55,828 nucleotides of DNA from Brevibacillus fortis. Its GTDB lineage: Bacteria; Bacillota; Bacilli; Brevibacillales; Brevibacillaceae. The position numbers and the translations under genes were made by a program. The notes under the pieces are model-generated. The model saw only the letters and a program-made list of their open reading frames with translations, had not been told where the DNA came from and did not search any database. Each line of letters opens with the position of its first letter. The first letter of the stretch is position 1. This document shows positions 25,634 to 33,360 of this stretch, in pieces. Location of the stretch: the NCBI RefSeq assembly GCF_003013395.1, contig NZ_PXZM01000026.1:1-55828 (forward strand), read 5' to 3'.

Positions 25634-26389
25634 TCATTTCAACGGGCTTTTGATTCTTTCGTGATGAGGTTTGTGGTTCTCCACCCAGAGCCGATCCGCT
25701 TTGTAGTAGTTTCCAAAATCATCTTGTTCCGGGAATCCTCCATGCGTGGCATCCCGTCTAACATGCTTGGTATTGCATGCTGGGCAATAGACGGACAACT
25801 GCGATTCTTTTACGAACACTTTTGTCCGCTGACTGCATTTTCCGTTTTTGCAGTAGATGTATGTTTGATATCGTGGGACACCATCGACATAACGAACACC
25901 TGGATTCTCCTTAGTTAGATCAATAAGCGATTCTTCCACTTGGAAGGTCATATGAGATTGGCTCTCTTTTGGAACTAGCGGATTATCTGATCCATCCACC
26001 CAGGCCGCGCCCTCCTTCACTTCCAACCAAAGAAGCGGCCCCAACTTTTCTCCAAGAGATTGAGACAAAGTATGTTCGCCATTGATGAATGGTAGCTTCC
26101 GTAATCCCTTAGTCTGCTTGTCCACTTCCTCGGAGTCTTTCGTCGGCATCTCACCCTTTGAGGTGTCTTTCAATTCAACGCCAATTTCCGTTTTATCTAT
26201 CACCATTGGCTTAGGCAAAATTGGCTCGAAGCTCACGCTTTTCTGAATTGGCTTTGGGACTTCTTTCAGCTCGTACCCCAAGAATCCAAACATCCCCTGA
26301 ATGATGTTTAACACCTGTAGGTTGTTTGCTTTTGACAACTCAAGCTCCACGCGCTTTTGTCCTTCGGAAACATACAATTTTACACTCAT
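25634..26389 (-). CDS. phage protein with C-terminal zinc ribbon
   Basis: 251 residues from an ATG after AAAGGGGAT. The N-terminal about 45 residues resemble a small alpha/beta unit, the middle is Lys/Glu-rich and probably disordered, and the C-terminus contains YCKNGKCS...YCPACNTKHVRR, four cysteines that could bind zinc. The HGGFPEQDDFGNYYKADRLWVE end is conserved in Brevibacillus-type phages as far as recalled. Function unknown; possibly DNA or RNA binding. Confidence 0.55.
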   Translation of the reverse strand: MSVKLYVSEGQKRVELELSKANNLQVLNIIQGMFGFLGYELKEVPKPIQKSVSFEPILPKPMVIDKTEIGVELKDTSKGEMPTKDSEEVDKQTKGLRKLPFINGEHTLSQSLGEKLGPLLWLEVKEGAAWVDGSDNPLVPKESQSHMTFQVEESLIDLTKENPGVRYVDGVPRYQTYIYCKNGKCSQRTKVFVKESQLSVYCPACNTKHVRRDATHGGFPEQDDFGNYYKADRLWVENHKPHHERIKSPLK

Positions 26390-26706
26390 CGTACAATCCC
26401 CCTTTTTTCTTTTGCCTCCAGAAATGCCAAGCATGCAGCGTAAGGTGCTTCACTCTTTGTTGCTTGTCCGATTATGGCGTTAGATATTGTTTTGGCTTCA
26501 CAGATATAGCAAGTTTCGTTTGGCAGAATGTCGAGGTAGATACCTTGCTTCCGCGCTTCCTCCACCAGCACGCCCATGTCTCCCCAGGTGGTCGAGAATT
26601 TAGGCAAGATAGTTGGTACACCGTTCCTTATCCACATATCAGGTAGTATTTCTTGCAACCCGATTGCCTCGGCTATCTTCTTGTCCACCTCAAGCCCAGC
26701 TTGCAT
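26386..26706 (-). CDS. phage ABA-sandwich-like small protein (BC1872-like)
   Basis: 106 residues: LEVDKKIAEAIGL, PKFSTTWGDMGVLVEEARKQG and IGQATKSEAPYAACLAFLEA follow the pattern of the small phage ABA-sandwich family common in Bacillus prophages (start-helix, PxYSTD-like loop, A-x-A-hc-ALLKA end). No biochemical role is established. Overlaps both neighbours. Confidence 0.6.
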   Translation of the reverse strand: MQAGLEVDKKIAEAIGLQEILPDMWIRNGVPTILPKFSTTWGDMGVLVEEARKQGIYLDILPNETCYICEAKTISNAIIGQATKSEAPYAACLAFLEAKEKRGIVR

Positions 26707-27184
26707 TATCGCTCACCTCTAGGTACTCAGGGTTTTCATGGATGTTGCCGATGACTTCCATTTTCAAATTGTCAGGAATGCCTTTATTGATGCAAGGGAA
26801 TAACTCAAATCCTTTCCACTTGAACACAACTCCAGTTATCGCAACTCTAGCGGTGGCCCCATCAAAGCTTGGGTGGCTGACAACGTCACGTACGACGGTT
26901 TCAATCGCTACCTCGAATAGTCTTGTCTCATCATCGATTGATAAGGACACGATGTCACCCTCATAAATCTTTGCGCCGTTCTTATCGTAAAGGCCAGTGA
27001 ACTGCTGGAGCTCAATAAACGCTTTCGGAATAATACCACTCCATATCTGCCGCTCAAAATCGAACCACCCGAAATCCCCGTCAATCGTAATCATGAACTT
27101 AGTTAGGCTCAGAGGCTTTTGATAGATCATTTCTTTGTTCTGCTTGTCCCAAACACGAAACTTGACCTCACGTTTTGCTTGCAT
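26690..27184 (-). CDS. YopX family protein (first of two)
   Basis: 164 residues. KFRVWDKQNKEMIYQ, then QFTGLYDKNGAKIYEGDIV and the C-terminal VIGNIHENPE(Y/L)L are signature segments of the YopX family, small phage proteins of unknown function. It starts by ATGA overlap with the second YopX gene upstream; the two are diverged relatives. Confidence 0.88.
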   Translation of the reverse strand: MQAKREVKFRVWDKQNKEMIYQKPLSLTKFMITIDGDFGWFDFERQIWSGIIPKAFIELQQFTGLYDKNGAKIYEGDIVSLSIDDETRLFEVAIETVVRDVVSHPSFDGATARVAITGVVFKWKGFELFPCINKGIPDNLKMEVIGNIHENPEYLEVSDNASWA

Positions 27185-27582
27185 CACTTGCCCACCTCCA
27201 GCAGCTCAGGGTTTACGTATTTGTTGCCAACGACCATGATGTAAGGCAGTTCACGATGCAACAACCAACTCCCACAGCACAATTCCATTCGTTCGTTGTA
27301 ACCCACTTCGTATATTCCGTTAACTTTTACAGGTCCTTCAAAGGGATGATCACTGATTTCAACAAGATCCCCTTCATAAATCTCCTTGCCATTCTTGTCG
27401 CTCAAGCCAGTGAATTGTCTTACACGGACTGTATGAATACTCAAGCAAGAGTTAACTTCGGAATCTGGGGTCTTTACGCCGAACAGCTGTCCATCATCGT
27501 CAAACAATAGCGCGGTGACCGTTTTCATTTCCCTTGTAGGCTCTATCCATATCTGGTACTTCACTTCACGTCCTGCTTGCAT
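27184..27582 (-). CDS. YopX family protein (second of two)
   Basis: 132 residues with KYQIWIEPTREMK, QFTGLSDKNGKEIYEGDLVEI and VVGNKYVNPELLE. The same family as its downstream neighbour but clearly diverged, so this is an old duplication or the two were gained separately. The tandem pair is translationally coupled. Confidence 0.85.
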   Translation of the reverse strand: MQAGREVKYQIWIEPTREMKTVTALLFDDDGQLFGVKTPDSEVNSCLSIHTVRVRQFTGLSDKNGKEIYEGDLVEISDHPFEGPVKVNGIYEVGYNERMELCCGSWLLHRELPYIMVVGNKYVNPELLEVGK

Positions 27583-27736
27583 CCTGCTTCACCTCGTCTT
27601 TTTCATTTGTCACGTTGACACTTTGGAGAAAGATAAGGCCGAGGAACGACCACAAACTCCCCGTATACCAAAGTGCCGATGCCACCGCTATACACACCCC
27701 GACGTTTGTAACGGCTGCGAATCCATAAGCATTCAA
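27566..27736 (-). CDS. small two-helix membrane protein with TTG start
   Basis: 56 residues starting at TTG with GAGGAG 8 bases upstream. Residues about 7-27 and 29-42 are hydrophobic (AVTNVGVCIAVASALWYTG and SLWSFLGLIFLQS), followed by a polar tail. Its end overlaps the YopX start by 17 bases. Similar MNAYGFAA-type small proteins occur in Bacillales phages as far as recalled. Function unknown. Confidence 0.6.
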   Translation of the reverse strand: MNAYGFAAVTNVGVCIAVASALWYTGSLWSFLGLIFLQSVNVTNEKDEVKQDASRT

Positions 27737-27769
27737 TTTGATCGCTCCTCAGTTTTCAAACGTAATGAT

Positions 27770-27982
27770 TTAGGCCCAATCAACGTAAATTTGTACTATA
27801 TGTCCTCCTTGCGATCCGGCTACAAAGTGCCAAATGTCTGTTACCTTGAAACTGTAAACATTCTGATCCGTTGCGATTTTAATGTGTTCCCCAATTCTGG
27901 GTAAAAGCCGAAGGGAGACCGTAGCTACAAATGTTTCATCCTCGTTGTTTCTTTTCACTTCGCACTCAAAATACTCTCCCAT
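27770..27982 (-). CDS. hypothetical small phage protein
   Basis: 70 residues, all-beta by appearance: FECEVKRNNEDETFVATVSLRLLP, GEHIKIATDQNVYSFKVTDIWHF. It may be a small OB or SH3-like fold. No family recognised. It lies in the early accessory group after the 218-residue gene. Confidence 0.55.
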   Translation of the reverse strand: MGEYFECEVKRNNEDETFVATVSLRLLPRIGEHIKIATDQNVYSFKVTDIWHFVAGSQGGHIVQIYVDWA

Positions 27983-27996
27983 CTCAATACCTCCGA

Positions 27997-28653
27997 TTAC
28001 TCGGCAAATATGTTCCTTCGGCCCCTTTGATAATCAGCGAGTGGGTCCGATACTTTTCCGCCCCACGTCCACCCTCTGCCATTAAGAGAATCTTTCATTT
28101 GCCTGAGTTCTACCTTGTAGCAGGTATCCTTTGGTAGCAAAGATAGCCACTGTGTTTCATCTAGCTCCTCCAGGAGTACAACAAACTTCTTCTGCCATGT
28201 TTCAGGCATGGATTGCAGGACACTCCTCGGAATTGTCAGGTACTGCGCGTATGTTAGTTCGAACCACTCATGGATATCTCGTTCCCTCTTCATCCCACTT
28301 TCGGAAACAAGGTTACGATCCAAAGCGTTGGTTCGCTCGATCTCCGTCCCGTGCAACTCGTTATACGCGACAACAACGAACTTCACGGTATTCGAACCGT
28401 CCCCATATGCCAACGAATCAATATAATCAGCGAACTCTTTCCTTTTCTCATCGCCAATGTCGGACTCTGCCCAACCTTCTTTACTGCCGTCTGGCGCTAC
28501 AAAAAAGCTCATGTATCCGTTCAATTCGCTTGTCACGATAGGTGAAGTAAGCAACCCGAACAGCTCCATTGCTTTCACATGGGCATTCTCGAACTTCTTC
28601 CTGTCATAATTTTCTCCTGTCACCACAACGGCGTTGTGTCTGATGGATCCCAT
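27997..28653 (-). CDS. phage protein, conserved hypothetical
   Basis: 218 residues beginning MGSIRHNAVVVTG, followed by SFFVAPDGSKEGWAESD, YIDSLAYGDGSNTVKFVVVAYNELHG and a C-terminal WGGKVSDPLADYQRGRR. The first 95 residues suggest an alpha/beta fold also seen in phage proteins from Bacillaceae. No catalytic motif was seen, and no name is given. Confidence 0.6.
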   Translation of the reverse strand: MGSIRHNAVVVTGENYDRKKFENAHVKAMELFGLLTSPIVTSELNGYMSFFVAPDGSKEGWAESDIGDEKRKEFADYIDSLAYGDGSNTVKFVVVAYNELHGTEIERTNALDRNLVSESGMKRERDIHEWFELTYAQYLTIPRSVLQSMPETWQKKFVVLLEELDETQWLSLLPKDTCYKVELRQMKDSLNGRGWTWGGKVSDPLADYQRGRRNIFAE

Positions 28654-28685
28654 GCGCTACCCTCCTTATCTCCCTGAGCATTTTG

Positions 28686-29162
28686 TTAAATGAGCCCCTC
28701 GTTATGCAGCCCAGTCACAAAGCAGTATGGGATATCATCCCGTGCCCATTCATGCTCGTCGTAGTAGGCCTTAGCAATCTGCACGATCTTTTTCAGAGGC
28801 ACCCCTTCATGAATCAACGTGTATCCAATACTTTCTTCGATAATGTCGTGCGATCGTTCTGACAGCTCAAAACCGAAGATTTCCTGAAAAAGTTGATACA
28901 AATTTGAATGCTGTTCCGTTCCTTTGCGGTACGCTTCAACGGCATTGTGATACTTTTTCAGACGCTCTACTGTTTCGTCTGTCCATCCGATTGCCTTCGC
29001 GACCGATTCCAGCACATCTCCCCACCCAATAACAATTCCGTAAATCCATGCCTTTCTGTTACTTACCGCCCAATCACTCGGATCAAAAACAAGTGTAGTG
29101 TGGAGGGATTCTAATGCTTCTTGCAGGTCATCCTGTCCAGTAAAAATCTGCTCCTTGTTCAT
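28686..29162 (-). CDS. hypothetical phage protein
   Basis: 158 residues, mainly helical, with Trp-rich segments (DWAVSNRKAWIYGIVIGWGDVLESVAKAIGW). No recognised domain. It lies in the early accessory group. Confidence 0.55.
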   Translation of the reverse strand: MNKEQIFTGQDDLQEALESLHTTLVFDPSDWAVSNRKAWIYGIVIGWGDVLESVAKAIGWTDETVERLKKYHNAVEAYRKGTEQHSNLYQLFQEIFGFELSERSHDIIEESIGYTLIHEGVPLKKIVQIAKAYYDEHEWARDDIPYCFVTGLHNEGLI

Positions 29163-29178
29163 TTGCCCTTCCCCCCCG

Positions 29179-29460
29179 TTACTTCCCTAAAAATTCAGGC
29201 TTGATCATGTGTTTGGGTAGCCTCATGACAATGAATCCTCCGAAATTTGAAATAGCTGCCTTCTGATATTCCTCCTTGAGAATGTCAGGCGGTACCATAG
29301 CCACAAACTCAAACATGTGATTTGGCTTTTTCTTAGTTGGAGCCGAAACCGACTTAGGAGAAACAACTGGTAGAATGATTACATCCTCCTCGTCTTCTTC
29401 GATTCGTTTTGCAAGCTTTTCAACGCTCTCAGCCTTTACACCCACATAGCATGTTTTCAC
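29179..29460 (-). CDS. hypothetical phage protein
   Basis: 93 residues: a first alpha/beta unit (CYVGVKAESVEKLAKRIEE), an acidic EEDEEDVI stretch, a Ser/Pro/Lys linker and a second unit (MFEFVAMVPPDILKEEYQKA). The GGCG-type site AAGGAGG precedes it. No family recognised. Confidence 0.5.
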   Translation of the reverse strand: MKTCYVGVKAESVEKLAKRIEEDEEDVIILPVVSPKSVSAPTKKKPNHMFEFVAMVPPDILKEEYQKAAISNFGGFIVMRLPKHMIKPEFLGK

Positions 29461-29553
29461 CTTCGCGCCTCCTTAACTTAATTGAGCTTGTGTACCCTGC
29501 TTTTTTTGTCCCATCCTTCCACGTTACGCTCCAAGAAAAAGGAGTGTTGTCAT

Positions 29554-29772
29554 GTGGAAAGGTCGTTTTACTATGTCGTTACTTGGTCCGAAGCGAATGC
29601 ACTTGTTAGGGTATTATCCGAACGGTTTATCCCGTTTGCACTCGTTCAGTCGAAGCAGCTAAAAATTCCACCGAATCATATTGCTATTGTTTTTCCGTCC
29701 CTGCCTGTGCGAGTTTACGCTGTAGTCCGCAACTTGTTTGGTGGAGACGGTCGAGTCTATCCAGCAGATTAA
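29554..29772 (+). CDS. small plus-strand gene within the minus-strand early region
   Basis: 72 residues from a GTG with AAGGAG 9 bases upstream. FYYVVTWSEANALVRVLSERF and KIPPNHIAIVFPSLPVRVYAVVRNLF look like a real small alpha/beta protein, and 317 bases here have no minus-strand gene. It is the only well-supported plus-strand gene between the lysis module and the CI switch. No promoter was seen with confidence and no family recognised. Confidence 0.55.
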   Translation: MERSFYYVVTWSEANALVRVLSERFIPFALVQSKQLKIPPNHIAIVFPSLPVRVYAVVRNLFGGDGRVYPAD

Positions 29773-29776
29773 CCGT

Positions 29777-30004
29777 TTACCCTTTAGTATTGATGCTGTT
29801 TTCATACACTTCTTCAAGCCAGTTAACGAGCATGAGCATTTGTTTGATGACCAGCCGATTATTCTGATACTTCTTGCTGATAGCTGCAGTTGAATCTGCT
29901 ACCCATACCCAGAATTGCTCAGTATGCATCCCGTATCTAGCAGCAGCTTGGTTAACCTGATTGATCCAGCTAACGACATCGTCGTAAAAGGCTTTGTAAT
30001 CCAT
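29777..30004 (-). CDS. hypothetical phage protein
   Basis: 75 residues, helical (YDDVVSWINQVNQAAARYGMHTEQFW, RLVIKQMLMLVNWLEEVYENS). No family recognised. Its end lies 4 bases from the end of the convergent plus-strand gene. Confidence 0.5.
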   Translation of the reverse strand: MDYKAFYDDVVSWINQVNQAAARYGMHTEQFWVWVADSTAAISKKYQNNRLVIKQMLMLVNWLEEVYENSINTKG

Positions 30005-30007
30005 AGG

Positions 30008-30409
30008 CTATAGCTCTTCGATTCGGACATAGATTCCTGGGCGCTTGGCCCAGAACTTTTCGATGATCTCACTTGCCACAATGGCATCATCAGTCCAATA
30101 TCCCAAATCAGTCATAATGTCGAACGGAAGTTTATTCAAATTGTGTGTATCTGGTTTAGTGATCTTCCACTCTCCGTCGAAATGCTTACTCCCCTCTGAA
30201 ATCGGAAAAAGCCATTTGACTATTACTCGTAAAGCTCCGGTATATTTTTGCTTCGGTACATGTTGCCCGAGATGAGCTGTTAGTTTTGCTCGTGCTGCTT
30301 TGAGGTTATCAGGCTCATAGAAGGTTGGTTTGCCGTTTGCACCAGACACCTTCTTCTCTTGATGCGTAGCAGTCGGGGGAATCATCGCCATAAAAAATTC
30401 GGTCGCCAT
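30008..30409 (-). CDS. rusA: RusA-family Holliday junction resolvase
   Basis: 133 residues from an ATG at 30409; the frame extends upstream but through low-complexity sequence. The signature KPDTHNLNKLPFDIMTDLGYWTDDAIV has the conserved acidic residues (Asp in PDxxN, and the two Asp of DD) and Lys of RusA. It cuts four-way junctions during phage recombination and replication or debranches DNA before packaging. It lies next to the replication genes. Confidence 0.9.
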   Translation of the reverse strand: MATEFFMAMIPPTATHQEKKVSGANGKPTFYEPDNLKAARAKLTAHLGQHVPKQKYTGALRVIVKWLFPISEGSKHFDGEWKITKPDTHNLNKLPFDIMTDLGYWTDDAIVASEIIEKFWAKRPGIYVRIEEL

Positions 30410-30433
30410 TTTACCACTTCCATTTTGAAATTT

Positions 30434-30697
30434 GCGGCGGCGGCTTTTTAAATAAATGTAGGGGGAGGGGGAGTGGCGCTTGCGACACGCCACTCCCTAT
30501 CCCTATATATTTATATATAGAGTCCCCGCCTCCCGGCGGCATGCACCATGACGTACCAAATCCCCGCCGCTAATCCGCCGAATTGCGTTCATCATAAAAA
30601 TCGTATATCCGCCGCGCGGAAATGATCATAAAATTATGGTTTCCGCCGCCGTTCAGCGGATTTTGTGCGGCGGCATTAATCATGATCGTTGCCGCCG
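30434..30697. repeat. CCGCCG-rich repeat region, candidate phage replication origin
   Basis: About 265 bases, mostly non-coding, between RusA and the primase-helicase. CCGCCG or CGGCGG occurs at 30434-30444, 30535, 30564, 30575, 30609, 30653-30661, 30667-30674 and 30691. A 9-bp perfect stem pairs GGAGTGGCG (30470-30478) with CGCCACTCC (30488-30496), and 30503-30520 is an AT-only palindrome CTATATA-TTTA-TATATAG. Iterated sites, a hairpin and an AT-rich stretch next to a replication initiator are the usual parts of an origin. Confidence 0.45.
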
Positions 30698-32940
30698 TCA
30701 CCGTCTTCTTTTTTGACAACGACGTTTCCGTTGTTCTTGTCGATCCAGTAACCGAATTTCGCTATCCAGTCCCGGATTGTACGATCAGCAACCGTTTTTC
30801 CAGTTGACGAAAACCACTCTTGAAGGTCTTTGACTGTCGGAGCCTCGCCCATATTGCAATTGTTGACAGCATCTTCGAACTCGTCTGCCTTGCTTCGGCG
30901 CTCCTTGTTGGCTTTATCTTTTCTCTTGCTCGTTGCCTTCTTCCAGGCTGGCGCATCGCCTTCTGGCTCGATGTCTTTCAGGCTGCCTACATCGTCTACG
31001 CGGTGGACGGGATACTGGAACCACATGTTGACTGAATCGAATTTTGGATACTCGCGCAGCGTGCCCTCCACGCGCCATGCTGATCGTTTGCGGACACTGC
31101 GCACAGCTTGTTCAAGGCTCTCTTTGGCTGCTTCTGCTTGCCTTGGTATGGCGCGTTTGGCGTGATCCTCCATCGCCCTGGTACTCAGTAGATCGTCCTG
31201 GGAGACATGCTCGTCCAAATAGTTCAGATTGAATTTTTCAAAGAGCTGCTTGTATACGGCGCATACCGCCTTGTTTTCCTCTTGTTTGAGTAAAGCCTCT
31301 GTTACATCTAGCTCCACTAGGTCGATCAGCGCGTCTGGATCGCGGGCAAACACGCCGCTGCCACTGGCCCTGTCCATCGACTTTTTGCCACCTTGAGAAC
31401 CCTTTGAATGGTGGTGACAATAGATGACGCTGGCCCCGAGCTCCGTCGCGATCTTATCGAACTGGTTCGTGAAATGGGCCATTTGGTCAGCGCTATTCTC
31501 GTCGCCAGTCAGGACCTTGTAGATCGGGTCAATAATGACCGCAATGTAATTTTTCTTGGCTGCCCGCCGGATCAATTTCGGAGCCAGCTTGTCCATTGGT
31601 ACGGATTTGCCTCTCAAATTCCAAATGTCGATATTGTCAATGTTGCGAGGCTGTAGCCCCAAGGCCAGGTAAACATTCTTGAAACGATCTAAGGCACTGG
31701 CGCTGTCTAGCTCCAGATTGACGTAAAGAACCTTTCCCTGTGTACATTGCCACACTAACCATTTGATGCCCTCAGCAATGGCGATACTAAGCTGAATCTG
31801 CAAAAACGATTTACCAGCCTTTGACGGCCCTGCCATCAGCATTTTATGTCCCTGTCTGAGTACACCCTCAATTAACGGTGGAGCCAACGGCGGCATATTG
31901 TCCCAATAGTTTGCCAGGCTCTCTGGGTCCGGCAAATCGTCGTTGATACCTTCGATCCATTCATTCCATTCAGCCCAACTGCTTTTCCCAATGTGGGTAT
32001 CTACAATGAATTGCTTTTTTTCGTTCCGCTCAATGCCCGGCATACGGGAAAGCCTGGAGGGGTTGCGGTTTTGATTATCGATGTTCAAGCCGTTCTTTTT
32101 GCACACGTTGTACAGGTAATCTACGCGCTTCCGATATTCGTCGTAGCTGACCGCATCGATACGAACGATTGCGTGGAGACTCTTCCCGCCGCTATACACG
32201 AGGACAGCGATTGGCAGCTCCAGCTCGCGCATAATCGCGTGTTGCTTTTCAATGTCCATGGTGTCGGACTCTACCAAGGCGTACCGGAATTCGGTCACGT
32301 TATCGTTCTTCACGCCCTTGCCATCGAGCGGATTGAATCGTATCCAGGCTCCTGCTTCGGGATTGTAGTCTCCCAGCACAGACCCGATATCGCCATTGCT
32401 TTGATTAAGCAATTGAATCAGCTCGCCTGCTGTCCGGTCCCATGCCCCTTTGGTGGGCAGGAATTTCCCTTCATCGTTCTGCCATGTATCCACCACGTAC
32501 CCAACATTTTCGGATGCCTCAAACAGTGTGGTCAGATACGTTGTTAGCTGCTGCACCGGATTCCACACAGCCGGCTCGTGGATCTCCTTGCCTTCGATCC
32601 AGTTCTTATCAACCACTACGTAATCGCCCGCAATCTCATCGTCCCAGCCCAACTCTCTGTCTTCACCGCCAGAACGCGGCATCCATCCGTTGTCTTTCGC
32701 CATCTGTGTGATTGTCGCGCCAGTGACTGGCTTACCGCCTGTTCCTTCGAATGTCGTCCACTTTTTGAAGCATTCGCCTGGATTGTAACGGGACCCGTCG
32801 CGCTTGCTCCAATCATCCCAATCACTTGCTGTATATCCTTCATATTTGAGAGCCATGCCGACATTGATCCATTCCTGATAAGCCAGATAGGCCGGGTCGA
32901 TGTAAGCCAGCAGCGCAATAAGGTCCAAATTACGTTCCAT
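30676..32940 (-). CDS. primase-helicase fusion (PriCT-2, AEP primase, RepA-like ATPase)
   Basis: About 754 residues. The N-terminal 70 residues resemble PriCT-2 (YLAYQEWINVGMALKYEG). Residues about 215-310 look like an archaeo-eukaryotic primase domain: LVESDTMD (metal acidic residues), VYSGGKSLHAIV and NPSRLSRMPG. Residues about 350-550 form a RecA-like helicase domain: GPSKAGKSF (Walker A), VIIDPIYK (Walker B), CHHHSKGSQGGKKSMDRASGSG. A C-terminal HTH-like part follows. It would start and drive replication from the adjacent origin. Start is ATG at 32940; a GTG lies 3 codons upstream. Confidence 0.9.
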   Translation of the reverse strand: MERNLDLIALLAYIDPAYLAYQEWINVGMALKYEGYTASDWDDWSKRDGSRYNPGECFKKWTTFEGTGGKPVTGATITQMAKDNGWMPRSGGEDRELGWDDEIAGDYVVVDKNWIEGKEIHEPAVWNPVQQLTTYLTTLFEASENVGYVVDTWQNDEGKFLPTKGAWDRTAGELIQLLNQSNGDIGSVLGDYNPEAGAWIRFNPLDGKGVKNDNVTEFRYALVESDTMDIEKQHAIMRELELPIAVLVYSGGKSLHAIVRIDAVSYDEYRKRVDYLYNVCKKNGLNIDNQNRNPSRLSRMPGIERNEKKQFIVDTHIGKSSWAEWNEWIEGINDDLPDPESLANYWDNMPPLAPPLIEGVLRQGHKMLMAGPSKAGKSFLQIQLSIAIAEGIKWLVWQCTQGKVLYVNLELDSASALDRFKNVYLALGLQPRNIDNIDIWNLRGKSVPMDKLAPKLIRRAAKKNYIAVIIDPIYKVLTGDENSADQMAHFTNQFDKIATELGASVIYCHHHSKGSQGGKKSMDRASGSGVFARDPDALIDLVELDVTEALLKQEENKAVCAVYKQLFEKFNLNYLDEHVSQDDLLSTRAMEDHAKRAIPRQAEAAKESLEQAVRSVRKRSAWRVEGTLREYPKFDSVNMWFQYPVHRVDDVGSLKDIEPEGDAPAWKKATSKRKDKANKERRSKADEFEDAVNNCNMGEAPTVKDLQEWFSSTGKTVADRTIRDWIAKFGYWIDKNNGNVVVKKEDGDGGNDHD

Positions 32941-32954
32941 TAATGTCACAACCT

Positions 32955-33344
32955 TTACATCACAATGAAAAATCTATTTTTCTTAACCCATGCCAATCCA
33001 TCGGGAGTATTGAAAAACTCCTCCGCCTTTTTGCAATGATCGATGCGCTTTACGTAGCCCATTTTCTGCAATTCATTAACGCTGACATAGCCGAAGAACC
33101 TATCATCTTTATCATGGATCTCGTAGATTTTTCTTGGACCTATAGTCGCCCAGGCAGCTATACTCAGATTTAGCAATGGGTTATCGTTTTCATCCACTTC
33201 AATACTCCATCCGCATTTGCAACTGCGTTTGAAAATATCGTCTTCAATGAGCAAAGCTCCTTCGCCGTTGCCAACTTTGTCGTTACCGCATTCCTTACAA
33301 TTTGCATACTTGCGCATCAATTGAACTGATTTAAGAGCGTTCAT
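32955..33344 (-). CDS. DUF3797-like zinc ribbon phage protein
   Basis: 129 residues from an ATG after GAGGAGGG. ALKSVQLMRKYANCKECGN, then GNGEGALLIEDDIFKRSCKCGW match DUF3797, a zinc-ribbon domain with two Cys pairs (CKECG and CKCG). The C-terminal half resembles a second small domain. Located between two helicases, so probably a replication accessory. Confidence 0.8.
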   Translation of the reverse strand: MNALKSVQLMRKYANCKECGNDKVGNGEGALLIEDDIFKRSCKCGWSIEVDENDNPLLNLSIAAWATIGPRKIYEIHDKDDRFFGYVSVNELQKMGYVKRIDHCKKAEEFFNTPDGLAWVKKNRFFIVM

Positions 33345-33360
33345 ATTACCCTCCTCATAG

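Noticed and set aside
30434..30697. CRISPR-like repeat array
   Set aside because: CCGCCG units are six bases, irregularly spaced and in both orientations; not CRISPR.
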